Shown here: positions 33,801 to 45,930 of the stretch, one piece after another
How positions within the stretch are numbered: position 1 is the first letter of the stretch
Layout of the letters: the number at the start of each line of letters is the position of its first letter
Assembly (NCBI GenBank): GCA_021234155.1
Contig: JAJEKV010000330.1
Location: 62,001-126,000, forward strand
Direction: 5' to 3'
Source: Isoetes taiwanensis
Taxonomy: Eukaryota > Streptophyta > Lycopodiopsida > Isoetales > Isoetaceae
Length of the DNA: 64,000 bases
Program-made: the position numbers and the translations under genes
The notes under the pieces: model-generated
Databases searched by the model: none
What the model was told of the DNA's origin: nothing
The model's input: only the letters and a program-made list of their open reading frames with translations

Positions 33801-34785
33801 AAATGAGGCTGCACATGCACATAGCCTAAATACATAAGGTTGCTGCACAGATCAGGGGCTAAGCCTTACAAAGCTAGGCAGTAGCTTTTTTCAAGATAAA
33901 GACGAATCTTTAAAGCAAAACTCGGCTTTCTTTTTGTAGAAATTACAGCAAAGAATGATTCCAAATTTCCAATACAGACACGCCGTGCAAGGGGAAGAAA
34001 AAGTGCAAGGCCTTGGCCTTCGATAAGATAAAATAACCAAACGTCTCGGGCTTATAATAGAAGAAGCAAGGCTATGTATTTGCGTAATAGAAAATCTTAG
34101 TTTTCCAATGTCCTCTCGCTATGAAAATTCCATTCCCTTCATCCCTTCCGAAAATAATGATGATGATGAGTCGCTAAAGGTCTCATTCAATTGTGGGATG
34201 CTATATTTGCATTGGTTTAGCCTATGGCTTTGAAGGCTGCGTGAATTGAGCTACAAATTCTCGATATTTTAGCTATGGCAGATGGATGCACCTTTGGACC
34301 AGATTTACCAACAGCTTCCAAGCCATGCCCTTAACAAATACGATTTACTATATATACAACCATATGCATTTACCTACATACAATGACAATACCATATGCA
34401 AAAGGATTAAAACTTTTGTAACATTTTTAAAACCCTTATTAGGTTTTATCTTTGAGCAGAGGACACAATAAGTTAATGATCTCAAGATTAAGACACACTA
34501 AAACAATTATCCTAACCCGCTGTTGGTTGGGATCTTCCTCTCTCTCGCATATCAAGATCTAGACTTGATCCTCTCTTGCATAGTCAACACCTAGTTCAGA
34601 TGTACTACAATGTTAGCTTTAAATGCTATTAAGAAGAAAGCTAGTAAGAAGTGGCTCACCATGAAGAGGAATAGACTCGGCTTGTGCATCGCCCGGCCGC
34701 AGCCCACAAAAATGGTGTGGTCCATCTTGTGCAACTAAGTTGCTTACTAACACCGGATCTGCTTCAGCATGTTCTTCCCTCATCT
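30872..34785. other. No recognisable gene
   Basis: Scattered frames of 60-146 residues occur on both strands. A minus-strand frame at 32641-32408 (NHDMQDSQFP, HICSWDELPRRKKK) looks protein-like. A plus frame at 32720-33160 is a pyrimidine-rich low-complexity tract. None shows a known domain. Parts may belong to the transposon whose transposase lies at 34.8-36.2 kb, but no terminal repeats were found. Confidence 0.4.
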
Positions 34786-34789
34786 CTTC

Positions 34790-36229
34790 GCGCTTGGGTG
34801 GTAGTGGGCCTGCATTTTGAATGGCAGCATGCTTCTCTCTCCCATTGGTCTCGCAATAGGATCAGTGATTGATAGCAGAATTGTTGAATGGCCATACACT
34901 GTCTTTTCAAATCCAACCCTTATGTTGCATGTCACACCTCTTTTAAAATGCATTGGAAGCCAAAGTAGCAAGATCCTCTTTACTCATCTCCTTATTTCTA
35001 CCCCTGTGACATATGCTTGGCTCTTAATATCTTGAAAGCATGCTTGAATGGTCCAAAGCAAGCCACGTCCAATGGCTGAAATTTGTGTGAAGTGTGTGGA
35101 GGCATAGTGAGCATGTGGAGGCCAAACTCTTTGGCCTTTCTAATTGATTCAATTGTTACATGGCTTCCATGGCCATCAAAGATCATCAAATGTGGCCTCG
35201 TCAGTGATACACCTCCGAACATTTTTTTTTGAAGTGATCTAACCATGCTTCAAAGAGGGCATCGTTATCCATGCCTTTTTTTTTGGAAACTCATGATCGC
35301 CCCTGTGTTCACAAACCGCTATGAGATTAGTGTCCCTCATCCTAAGCCCCTTTGAAAACATACAAATTAGGAATAGCAAAATCCTTGGGCATTGACACAT
35401 ACCAAAATTGAAATCCATTCCCTATTGGTTGGGATATTCATGCGAGGGTGCTTGTCTCCCTCTTCTCCCAATAATTCTCATTCCAAATCTTGCACCAGCT
35501 ATGATCCCTGCCTCGTCAATTGCTCCACACTCTTGAGGCATCAACTTGAAGTCTATCTAATGCATCCTTCAAATGTGTATAAAAATTAGTAACATAAAAG
35601 TAGGCATAGCTCTTACCCCTGCTCAACTCGATAGGGTCGAAAGGTTTTTTTGCGTAAGGATTGATGCCTCTTTTAAAAAAGCCTCCACCATTTTTTGCCG
35701 GGCATGCCAACTTTGAAGATTGTCTTCTTGTGTGCCGTCATATCAGCCACCTTTTATCCTTCAAAACATCTAATGTAACAGCCTGCCTTCATCGTGACAT
35801 TTGCAAAGACCCATTTCAGCAACAAAGCTTCCTCGGATTGTGTCAATCCTTTCAGACACCCCCAAATTTTTGGGATGAAATCCCATCAAGATGGTTCCTG
35901 ACCGTGGTCTGTGGAATGCCAAAATGGATGGCAGCCTTCCTAATTGAAAATATACCATCCTCAATTGCCTCAATACAGTCATTCATCTGTTCCATTGTCC
36001 AAGATCCTCTCACATAGGATCTTACAGATTTTGGATGATCCTCATCTACTTGCTGGCCTATGATCCTAGCTTTTGCTGTCCTCTTGCCTTTTTGAACAAC
36101 ACTTGGGATAGTATCTTCAAGATTAGGAGCTACACTCCTTTGTTCCTCATATTCATTGGCATGACAAAGGATGTGTAGCAAAACTGATTTCTGGAAGAAG
36201 CAAATGCGTATGTGATTCTGAGAGGCCAT
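34790..36229 (-). pseudogene. Pogo/Tigger-like (DDE_1) transposase, frameshifted
   Basis: All blocks of a pogo-type transposase occur in order on the minus strand but in changing frames. The N-terminal helix-turn-helix (psq type) is at about 36010-35870: SWTMEQMNDCIEAI, IRKAAIHFGIPQTTVRNHL. Next come EEALLLKWVFA (about 35830) and FKVGMPGKKWW (about 35710). The first catalytic Asp is in IDEAGIIAGARFG (35520-35482), the second in LMIFDGHGSHV (35183-35160 and flanks), the third in QPLDVACFGPFKHAF (35078 onward). A C-terminal CNIRVGFEKT block lies near 34930. Length, about 480 codons, fits the family. At least one shift sits in a run of ten T (35222-35231) and could be a homopolymer miscount, another just after the HTH. 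It would cut and paste DNA at TA targets if intact. Terminal inverted repeats were not found. Confidence 0.78.
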
Positions 36230-38689
36230 GGATTAAAGAAGCATAAAATTCTGAATTGTAGAGTAAGCAATCTCGGATGCTTACACATCAGCAATCCAAG
36301 GGAAGAGAGAGATCTAAACCATTGTTAATGGAGGGAAAACCTAACAAAGACTAATCAAGGGATTGTATGAGCATGGTGTCATCGATCCAGAGATCCTATG
36401 GCCATGGAATTTCCTAATTTTTACCTTCACAATATATTTTCATGCTATCCGAGCAAATCCATGGACTAGTGGTAGTAATTGCACGGATCTAGGCCGGAAT
36501 GGCCATGTGGATGCAAGATATAGTGTTTGTCTTTATCTAAATAGCAACAAACTAATGCTAAAGATACATGCACCAATCGGAACCATTGCTATCCGAATCG
36601 CCTCCAATTCTGAATTATGTAGCACCTATCAGCCCATCGAATCCCTCACCATAAAGAAATTATGAGGGCACCAACGGCATCCAAGAATCGCCCCAACCGT
36701 GATAGTTCATTGGCGCCATCTCCGGATCCTTTGCTAGTCGCTATTTTTGCCGACCATTTTTTTTTCTCTCACATTTCTAACCGCTGACATTAACCCTAAC
36801 CATTGTCATTTTTTCCCCGCCCCCAACTTTTGTTGCTAGTATGCCATGTCATTAAATGTATGCACCATAGGGGGTCACCATTGTAGGGGGCACCTAATGC
36901 TAGTAGGAGATTTGTGAAGGTTTTATGCACGTGATCATGCCGTTAAGGCTTCTAGCCTGCCGCCTCCAACGCCCCAGCCCTCGCCATAGCCGAAAAGAGC
37001 TTGGTCTAAGAGCTCATTCCGCCCCTCCCTCTCGTGTGCCTAAGTGCCCACATTCTAGTAGCATAGAGGATGTATATAACGTAGCTCACGCCTTGTTGTT
37101 GTTGTTGTGGAAGCAAGACCGGTTTGGGATCACTGGCCATGGGACACCCCCCGCTTGAGTATCCATGCAAACTTGCCTTGCTACCAAAGGAGGCCCTATT
37201 CATTTATTTTCGATCAAGATATTTCAACACATTTGGCAAAAGCGCAGCTCTTCAAATGCCTGTGTCACTTTTTTCCTTTAATAACCCGTGATTGGAAAAA
37301 ACTTATTTCGCGGCTTTTGTACAAAAAAAAAACCAAACCTAATTCATCTACACAGAGAGTCCTACTTGCCAAAGAATGATTTAAACAAACTGTTGAATCT
37401 CTCAAGTAAAGCAGATTCTAGGCATTGAGAGTGTTGACCCACCTTAGGCCTTACATATATGCCAAGGATTATGATTATCATGATGAGCTTAAAGGATTTC
37501 ATGTACTTTGCAAAGAAGGATTGTGGTTACTATGGAACTTGTGTTTACTAAAAGTTACCAATTTAATGGAAAGAGATAGAAGCATCTAAAGTTTCCCTCC
37601 TATATTACATTGTTCTTTTTCTATGGAAGTTGTACTATGAAAACACATGGGAGTCAGAGACCCGCTTCAAATCTAGATTCCAAAGAAATCTCGTGGTCGC
37701 TAGCTAAGCATGTGATACAACCAATTGAATCTTTTCATTATTTCAAATTTCAAAACAAGTTCCATTCTCCATTTCTAACATTTAAATCCACAAAGGCATT
37801 AGCACATTTTTAATTACCCTTGATCTAATGAATATTCCTTACTTTATGTCGTGATCAATGCCTCTTGAATTTTTTTCATCCAAAATTTTATGTGCAAGTT
37901 CCAATGGTGCAAAACAATGATTCCAACTTCACCAATATTTTGCATTATAGCCATTGTGGTAGCAAAAGAGAATAAAAAGGGTTGTCCCTCCCAAGTGGCA
38001 TGAGGGTGTGTTTGTTTGTTTCCTCGGATGGTGGAGGATGTGCTTCAGAATAGGCCATCATCCAACTCTCTGGTCACCGAGGGTGTTTATGCTTGTTTTG
38101 GAGAGTGGTCGAGGAGATGCTTTAATGAATAAACCACCATCGCCTTAGCCGGCATCTCGTGCATGCTAGTTGAAGCATTGTTTCCACCTTCATCTTGACC
38201 CGACATCCCGCGCACTTGCATGTTGGTGGGATTGAAGTTCAATTTTTTGCCGATGGCGTGAGATATTGTCATAATAATAAACAAAATGATGGCAAGAAGT
38301 GGATAACATTAATATTTACCATGCTATTACGCTAGTAAATGCTTTTACAAGTTTTTTTTGGGGAAAAAATAAGATTTTTTTTTTTATGCGGTGAAGTTTG
38401 AACCATTGGTATATTTAAATCTTGATGCATGTGAACCATTAGTATATTTAAATCTTGATGACGGGCTGCTTTTTGCTTCACGTGATTCACCCTACCGATC
38501 AAGCCGATCTCAAGGCCAGCCTAATCAAACCGATCAATCTTCATCCAGAGGGTTGGGTATGATGAAATTGGCCATCTCGATAGTACCAGGTGCCTCCATC
38601 ACCAGGATTCATGCTTAAAGAGGGCAGGCAAGGTTCTTCCTTCCAAGAAGCAAATTTGTTTACAGTTTCTGCAGGCTGGTACAAAGGGT
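36230..38689. other. No recognisable gene
   Basis: A pyrimidine-rich patch with TTGTTGTTGTTGTTG lies near 37090-37107. Frames are short and lack motifs. Nothing further recognised. Confidence 0.4.
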
Positions 38690-39270
38690 ATGAAAATGGA
38701 TGCAGTGACGGTAGTGGATATAGATTTTGGCACTACTTATTCTGGATTTGCATATGCCCATCACTCCAATTCAATCGAGGTTTATATTTTCGACAATTGG
38801 CCTACTTACAATGAAGCTGGGGGTCATAGAAGGTACTAGTGTTTTCTATTTCTAACTGAACATGTTGGGTACTGAAAGCATGGTATTGGCCTCAAGACCG
38901 TTATAGCCTTTGAAGGGGCCAGAGATGCACAGAGATATCAGTCCGAGAAGAATCTTGTGAGAAACCTAATAATACAGATATCACCAAATTCAAGTTGTTT
39001 TTGGCCGCAAAGAATCTTGACCCACTTCTTTCAAGTGGGCTGATAGTGGAGAAGCTCATTGTTTATTATCTGAGAGCAATGTTTCAATTTGCTATGGGTG
39101 AATTGAAGTTGTGCCATTGCAAATTTTAGCAAGTGAGACATGAAGTGGTGCATTACACTATCTTGCCTGCTATTGAGGATGAATGTCGGATTGATCAAAA
39201 AGCAACTATCGTAGAATCGACAAGGCTTTTCTTTAGCTCCATGCAACTTATCATAGTTAGCAGATAACGC
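38690..39270 (+). pseudogene. HSP70-superfamily (HSPA12-like) ATPase fragment
   Basis: The frame 38690-38839 encodes VVDIDFGTTYSGFAYAHHS, the phosphate-1 loop of the actin/HSP70 ATPase fold with the FGTT-x-SGFAYA form typical of HSPA12-type proteins. It may end in a splice donor at AAG|GTACTA (about 38834). A second frame from about 38869 reads WYWPQDRYSL, TKFKLFLAAKNLDPLLSSG, IVEKLIVYYLRAMFQFAMG and, after one TAG at about 39127, HEVVHYTILPAI. This order (kFKL...L, yLra...A, V-hyTiLPAI) follows the HSPA12 N-terminal lobe. The C-terminal lobe is missing, so it is a truncated copy. HSPA12-like genes form large families in some eukaryotes; function here cannot be inferred. Confidence 0.6.
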
Positions 39271-39802
39271 TATATCCCAAATTTGTAACGCTAGGCATTA
39301 CACACAAGGCCCCCAAAAATAATCTATTATATTTTAACCCCCCTCGAATATCTAAAGACCATTATATGTGTGATTTCTTATGCATAAATTTATTTGATAG
39401 AAGAAACCCATGCCATAGTGGTTTGTTTAACTGGTAGTGGTTTATAACATGGTTATTAATGTGATTACCAATGTTATAGTGGTTTCTTAGAACTAGTGGT
39501 GGTTTAAGAGAGTTTTGTGCTTACTATAATGGTTTATTAAGATTAGTAATAGTTTGTTAAAACCACTATGTGATCTGACCAACATAAATAAATGCATTAT
39601 TTTTTCTTTATAGGAATTTTTCTCAACCATTGATTTATGGTATGGTATTGGTTGAAGATTTGCACTACAATTGATTATGTATTAGATTTATTGGGATGTC
39701 CTCGCTTTTTAAAAGTAAGCTTTTTGTTATTCCTAATCATTGTTAAGATAATGGTACACTTTGCATGCAAATGATTAGGGATGGCAACATAAATATTCTA
39801 AT

Positions 39803-39804
<2 letters not shown>

Positions 39805-39839
<35 letters not shown>

Positions 39840-40070
39840 TGAAGGACGCCTTTCTATTCATCATCATATCATGAGTACATTTTACATCACAATCTATGAT
39901 CACATGGAAGCCGATTAATCCACCACCTAGGCAACGATATGCTAGGTCGCTTTTAGGACGCCGCTCTATTCATCATCACATCATGAGTACATTTTACATC
40001 ACAACCCATGCATCACATGGAAGCCAATTCACTATCTAGACCAATTCACTATCTAGACATGATATGCTAA
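39805..40070 (-). mobile_element. LINE-family 3' tail with 114-bp tandem duplication
   Basis: A run of 33 T is followed by ATT and GAAGGACGCC, the same motif that follows the poly-T of the LINE at 43089. So this is another minus-strand copy's 3' end. Next to it a unit holding AGGACGCC, TTCATCATCA and CATGAGTACATTTTACATCA is duplicated (39841 and 39955). No coding sequence remains. Confidence 0.65.
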
Positions 40071-40117
40071 AAAAGCTGTTTTGCATCTGATTATTTCATA
40101 CATGTGGTGTGTTTAAG

Positions 40118-40190
40118 GTCCAAGTGAGCATGGTATAATGGCAAGTTATCCGATAGAGGTACCGGATTTCAAGTTTTCCTCACCGGGCAA
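40118..40190 (+). repeat. tRNA-like stretch, possible SINE head
   Basis: GTGAGCATGGTATAATGGCA resembles the D-arm/A-box of a tRNA. GGATTTCAAGTTTTCC about 45 bases later is a poor B-box. No acceptor stem pairs, so not a functional tRNA gene. Confidence 0.3.
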
Positions 40191-40699
40191 CATGAGCATG
40201 CATTGTTAACTCCTAATATTTTTTTCTTTTTTTCTCAGAAGAGGATAAAATAACCATCAAGGTGAGCAAAAATGCAATGACAAAAATATTAGGCCGCAAA
40301 ACATTTAGGGTTAGGTGGGTGGGTGGGTATTTTGTGTCCGCCTCGTGGTGCGCAAGAAAGCTCCAATGGAACGCTGATGGAGCGGAGCTTGTAGCTAAGG
40401 ATAATACTATGGTGAATCTTGCAAATATGGTTATTTGGGCTCAAGGCAAGCCGCTGTAAAGGTGCATCAAGATGGATTTTCAGATTTGAGAAATATAAAC
40501 ATGGTATGAACCCTAAAAAAAGTTTACGTGACGCTCTTTTTCTGCTTTTTTTCCATTTTATCGCATTCTTGCGAAACTATGCAAAGACCCATTGATACAA
40601 AAAGGAGAGAAGGTAGGTATTTTGCACAAAAGAGACTACCCCGCAGCCCTAGAGATTGCTTTTTATTCGGCTAGTTTGAAGAATCCGCCCCCTCTATTG

Positions 40700-40920
40700 T
40701 AGAAACCGCCTCAGGTGCAAATTAGGGTCAGATGGCCCTCCCATTGAAGAATCCCTCCATTTGAATCTATCCGCCCCTCTCACGCCGATTTAGTACAATA
40801 AAAAATACCAAAATTTTTGTACAGCTTTGTCCGATCCGGGCATGTAGTAGAGGGAGGGCCGGATAGGTTCAAGGGGGGGATTAGTTCAATGGAGGGGGCC
40901 TGATACTATCAGAATCGCCA
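40700..40920. mobile_element. Fold-back element, about 220 bp
   Basis: The arm around CCTCCATTTGAATCTATCCG (40760) pairs with GGATAGGTTCAAGGGGGG (about 40861). The outer parts, GGGTCAGATGGCCC and GGGGCCTGATACTATC, also pair imperfectly. Arms are about 65 bp. Confidence 0.6.
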
Positions 40921-41199
40921 GCCGGATGCTTCTGATTCTTCAACTGCCCCTTTATTCTCACCATGTAGGGGCACTTTGTTTTATATCACAAGAGTTACAC
41001 AAGCCTTAGCTTTATTCAATTTTCGTGATCTATGCCAATAAATTGGTTTTGATCAGTTTGTATCAAATCCCTTCCCTTAGAGCCAATAGATTGGTGAGAG
41101 CTTTTATTTCTATATGGGTTTATCATTTGTCCAACATGATTTTATGCTAATTTGCACTTGTACATTCTTGTTTTGATTATCATCGTTCTCCGCATCCGC

Positions 41200-41935
41200 A
41201 AAAATTATGGCGTATATTATATTTGGCGCCAAGAATGGTTCCGGGTCATGATCCTCTCTTCCATTGTATAAAAGTTGAAGATGTTATTAGTGGATGCGAA
41301 AAATCATATATCAACAAGGTAATTGTTAGTTGTTTGAAAATTGATCTTGTTTATCCCTTTTTCTAGCAAAGTGCTGTTTAAAAATGATTTTTAGCTTTTA
41401 AACAGTAAATGTAAGCATTTGCAAATACATGTTACAACACAAATTTTCGAGTATGCTCAAGTGATTTTGTATACATGCTCGAACAAGGCAGACTGTCTGA
41501 AGCATTTTCTGAGTAATCTCCTTGTGGACATTTCTGTTCCAGATAAGTTCTCTCAGTGATAATTCAGTGCAATTTTGGCATTATTCATTTGGGCTCCAAA
41601 GATCAGTTCTTAATACATTTCCATCGCCTATGGTTCTCTTTCTCGTTATATTTGTGTTTAGAGTTTTGTGGAATTCTCGTGATTTTGGTACTTCAAGCAA
41701 GGTTTATATAAATTTTTAGATTCGTATTCATATTTTTGTTTATAGGGACATACCACGCTGCCAGCAAAATACATGAGCCTAATGGATCAATTTGGAATGG
41801 CTGTGAATATATCCATGATGCTAGTAGACAATTGAGAATTGTTATAGATCTTCTTGGTATCCTTGCTTCTGTTACAGTGCCAATCAAATTTCTGAATATT
41901 ATGCCTTTAGCAAGTATCAATCGACTCTAACGAGT
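41200..41935 (+). pseudogene. Exon-like blocks, possibly CDT1-related
   Basis: A block ending at AACAAG|GTAATT (41318) reads MVPGHDPLFHCIKVEDVIS. A second, from TATAG|GGACAT (41746) to about 41856, reads TLPAKYMSLMDQFGMAVNIS. The LP-x-KY-xx-L-xx-F pattern is reminiscent of the start of the CDT1 geminin-binding domain (replication licensing), but the rest does not follow and stops intervene. Treat as an unassigned gene remnant. Confidence 0.25.
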
Positions 41936-42197
41936 AAGAAATACCTATACCACATATCTTATTGCATATCTATATCTAAATGTAGGTTTGTTGATCAACT
42001 ATGTTGTTTCTGTTGGTTGTTGTTGAAGTCCCATGAGAGAAAGGTAAGGGATTGGTCGATAGTATTTGAATTTGTCTGTTTGATATTTGTACATATCAAG
42101 ATTTAGGATTCTGTGGTAAATCCTCCATAAGCTCGCTATCCAAGTGCTTGCAAAGGCTACATGCTCTCAAGCTTTTTCTATTACAAAGTCATATCAT

Positions 42198-42255
42198 ATG
42201 GTTTGAGTGAATGTTGGTACAAAGATATGGATATACCAGGGTTCAAATCCCTGGG
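42198..42255 (+). repeat. tRNA-like B box, possible SINE
   Basis: CCAGGGTTCAAATCCCTGG (42237-42255) forms a perfect T-arm-like stem-loop containing a consensus B box. A weak A-box-like GAGTGAATGTTGG lies about 30 bases upstream. No full cloverleaf. A similar GGGGTTCAAATCCTT occurs near 48340. Confidence 0.35.
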
Positions 42256-42440
42256 CAATTGAGCTTTGGATATATGCTATATGATTTGTTTTCCTAAATA
42301 TTTCATAGAGCGATCCATCAACGTTGTTTTAATGACTTCAATACAAAACTTGCATCAATCTTCCTAATGGTTTATCCAAAATATCAGTCTTTCTATTTTT
42401 CAAATAATAATTGGATTCTTTCAGATAAACTAGTACAAAT

Positions 42441-42466
42441 GATAGATAGATAGATAGATAGATAGA
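42441..42466. repeat. Microsatellite (GATA)n
   Basis: Six GATA units. A pentamer run (ATAGA)n lies at 43067-43088, just before the LINE tail. Confidence 0.9.
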
Positions 42467-43085
42467 AGAAAAATATCAAGAGAAATTGTAACTAGGTGAT
42501 GCAAAACTTACGATGATTCATGACCATTTGTGTCGTCTAAATGGCAATGCTTCCCAAGTTGAGCATGTCTTATTATCTTTACTACGCCACAACCAATGCA
42601 TCGTTTAAAATACCATTGATTTGTTCTTGATACCAAATAGATGTAAAGATGCAAACCTTGATTACCTTGATAGAAAAATTAGAGTCATTTTATTGCATGG
42701 AACAACAATGGTTCATGTAAAAAGACGAGATAACTTCATTAGAAAAAATATTGTTTTATTTGCTATATTACTATTTGGACCACCGCCTAAAACATAGAAT
42801 CAAGCACTATCAAAAACCATCTCGATAAAGAGTGATAACAAACTAAAACGATAAATCACAACTAAGAACCATATTGTACAACTATTCGTGATTATTCAAT
42901 ATATTAACCCACAAAGTAATATTACTTTATTATATAGTGGTTTTATATAAAAGTTGCTGAAAAATTGATAATGTTATTTTTGGGGCCTTGTGTTAGCAAA
43001 ATAACTAACAAAAAATAACCCAGTTATTTTTTGGCGTAATATGACAGATGTCAATTTTGAAAAATAGAATAGAATAGAATAGAAT

Positions 43086-43088
<3 letters not shown>

Positions 43089-43122
<34 letters not shown>

Positions 43123-45260
43123 AAGGACGCCAAGCTTTATTCACCAACTAGAAACCAGAGCAACATAAATGCAAAGATGTGGATTATAACCCCAAAGTGG
43201 ACAAACCGATCCAACTGAAAGCACAACCACCGCCTATGCAAAAGAATGAATCAAGGTAAGTATGCCGGATCAGCACTTTCTTCTCTTGATCAAGAGAAGA
43301 ACAATTGTAAGCCATAACAATTTTATCTTTGCCTCATCAAGAACAACCTCATCTGCAGATCTATGCCCTTAAAGATAAACAACCTCCTTCTCTTCCAGAT
43401 TGACCATAAAAAGCCACCGCATGCGAGATGAAAAGCTCGTTTCCGTTGTTTGGGCCAAGCATCGGGATAGATAGCAAGCAAAATTTGCCGGCTAGATCGA
43501 GACGCGATGCAAAAAGGGTCAACAACCAAGACCACCCCGCCAAGCCTCTCACACAAGAAAAACAATGCTCAATACCTCAACCCTTTGCCGGGCATAAAGG
43601 GCGAGCTCGAAACCGATTATCCATTTTATGGACTAACCTCGTTGACTCGGGAGGCATCTATGGATCACTTGCCACCACAAAACTACTACTTTGGGGTGAA
43701 GCACTTTTTATCCCATACCCATATCCAAACACTTTTCCATTGTGGCCGAGGGACTGAAGATGCCATCTATTAGATGGAGGCAGGATTTTAATGCACAAGC
43801 AATTTATACACGTAAGACACAAAACCGCCTGGCTGGATATCCCGATGGCAACCCCATATGACTACCCCAACTGCGGGACCAGAATCCTGCGGGCAACAAT
43901 GTAAAAAGAATATGATTCCAGATTACTCGTCCCATCCGCATACAACAAGAACTTTGTTCTGAATGCTTCCCATGACATGAGATGATCGACTCATACCAAG
44001 TCGCAATAGTATTGATACCACCGCTACCCATCGTCGCTTGCGCCTTTGGATGAACAACCACACTTAGAGGCACATTCTCTGGAGTGTCCCGCAAAGGAAT
44101 CCACCAAAGATGGAGTGGACAAATCAAGACATGCCTCGGGATTAATATGGAAAAAGAGACCGACAAAGGTCCCAAGTCATAGCAACCCCTTTAGAAAGGG
44201 AGAAGCATTAGGATACGGATGCATATGATAAAGCAAAGCCCAAGGAAGGAGGGGCTTAATGGAGGCCTTATGAAATGGAAGACAATGTGAATCGACCGCA
44301 CCAACAACCTCGAGCCGAGAATCATCCTTACCAATGAAAATCCTCCAAATGAACTTTGATATCATCACCTTGCTTTGGAGGTGAAAATCCAACATACCAA
44401 GACCACCAGGTGCCTTAGGTCTAATGCATTTCGCCCAAGCTACCTTGACCACCGCCTCCTAACTCATTTCCACCCCAAATAAAATTTCTCGACGATACGC
44501 ACAATCTCCTCCATCTTACATCGCGAGCTAGTAAAAGGCACGCGCCATGTAGACATGAGTATTACTAAGAACACATTTAGCCACAGTGATTCTGGGCATG
44601 GACAGGTTTAGTCAGATTCCACCAAAACAAGTGCTTTTTGCAACCCACTAATGATTTCATCCCAAGCATCCGGCGCAGACATGAATTCCAACTGGGATAC
44701 CAAGCAACTTTGTGGTATTGCCATGCGTAAGAATCTTCCAAGGATAGTCCAAAAATACAAGATAGATTTTTTAACGCCCACGGAGACCAATAGGTCATGG
44801 GACCCATATAATGGGCTAGTACAATCATTACTACTAGGATTAAAACCCTCGCCTCAAAGGTTTTCAAGGGAAAAACCTTTGCAAAGAATGATGATACTAG
44901 ACAAGCGGGAGATAATGACTCACCGAGGGCTCAAGAATTGCCGATGTTTTTCTAGAACCCTCAAGTATGTATAATGCCAAGTCATGCACGATGGTGCTCG
45001 AGAAGTTGTGGGAAGCGTGAAATGGAATGCTAAGGTAAAAAATGATTCCGACTATCTCAAAACCAGGGCAACTCGTAAGAGTATGGCTTTCATCTTCACC
45101 AACATGTAACCGCAACAGTAACATAGTCTCGCTTTCGCAATTTCGCGGCCGCCCCATCTACCCGCCTCAACTGTGAGTTCGTGGGACCCCACGCCAATTG
45201 ATGCGTGAAAAAAAAAAAATACCATTCTCAGATGTTTTTCGAGACTAATTAAGAAATGCA
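43089..45260 (-). mobile_element. LINE (non-LTR retrotransposon), 3' half
   Basis: A run of 33 T at 43089-43121 is the poly-A tail of a minus-strand element. AATAAA lies 15-20 bases inside (43141-43136). Going upstream on the minus strand, broken frames give LINE landmarks in order. YLSIPFHASHNFSS (about 45080) matches the region after the reverse transcriptase core. VAWAKCIRPKAPGGLGMLDF (about 44440) and SKFIWRIF are the conserved W-x-x-x-x-x-PK-x-GGLG block. FHLACGGFLWSIWKRRRLFIF (about 43420) is the end of the zinc-finger zf-RVT region. The catalytic core and endonuclease are not visible, so the copy is 5'-truncated or decayed; multiple stops and shifts rule out activity as read. The tail motif GAAGGACGCC recurs at 39841. 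Confidence 0.75.
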
Positions 45261-45724
45261 AAGATCTAACCTAAACGAAGCTATTCCCCGCCGCCAAATT
45301 TTGTCCACACATTTTTGTTTCGGCTTATGCTAGAGCTACAAGGAGGCCAATTAGATTTATTCGCTCGAGCCACATCCTTTTGATCCACATCGGTTCGAGC
45401 CACATCCTTCTCGTGTATGCCGGAGCCATATCCAACCGATACTTTTTTTAGAAGTTAAAGAAGCCAAAGTTAAGATCGATTCATTGATCCTTTCTCCCCG
45501 TTTCTATACTTTGGGTTTGAGGTATATTCTAATTTTTTAGCATGTTAGAGTAGGTATTTTAAATTTTCGATTGCATATTTAGAATCAAAGATGATCATTA
45601 GTCAAGATTATGTTTCAAATTGTTCAAATCTGATTTTTGTTGCCCCTAGGGGCAAACCCTCATTTACTTAGTTTTTTGGTATATCCTAAGTATATGCTAG
45701 AATATACTTAGAATATCTTTGGTG

Positions 45725-45930
45725 ATGCTCCAAACCCCATCTCCCTCAGAATTACGGTCACATCCATTTGTGGGTCGCCATGTTTGAACCGCTTAACCGC
45801 CAGGTCCTCTTTGATTCGCCTCGTGATGTAGAAGAAGGTGAGATCCTTTCGCCTGCTCGCTTCCATCTGCGTAAGATCCGCAAAAAAGCACCCTCTTGAG
45901 CATTCCCCGACATTTTGTTAGAGGTAAAAG
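45725..45930 (-). pseudogene. Protein-like segment, unrecognised
   Basis: One minus-strand frame reads ASRRKDLTFFYITRRIKEDL then KRFKHGDPQMDVTVILREMG without stops. Charge pattern and composition look like a real protein, but I cannot name a family. It lies upstream of the LINE fragment on the same strand; it may or may not belong to it. Confidence 0.25.

Larger units (their letters stand above)
39301..42994. mobile_element. Possible DNA transposon bounded by short inverted repeats
   Basis: CACAAGGCCCCCAAAAATAA at 39303 is nearly matched in reverse complement at 42973-42992 (TTATTTTTGGGGCCTTGTG). About 3.7 kb separates them. Inside are a LINE 3' tail, two tRNA-like stretches, a fold-back and exon-like sequence. 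No clear target duplication was identified, so the pair may also be two independent copies of a smaller element. Confidence 0.3.

Noticed and set aside
37597-37620. TCCTATATTACATTG resembling the Helitron 5' end
   Set aside because: Match is short, the preceding base is C rather than A, and no hairpin plus CTAG partner was found.
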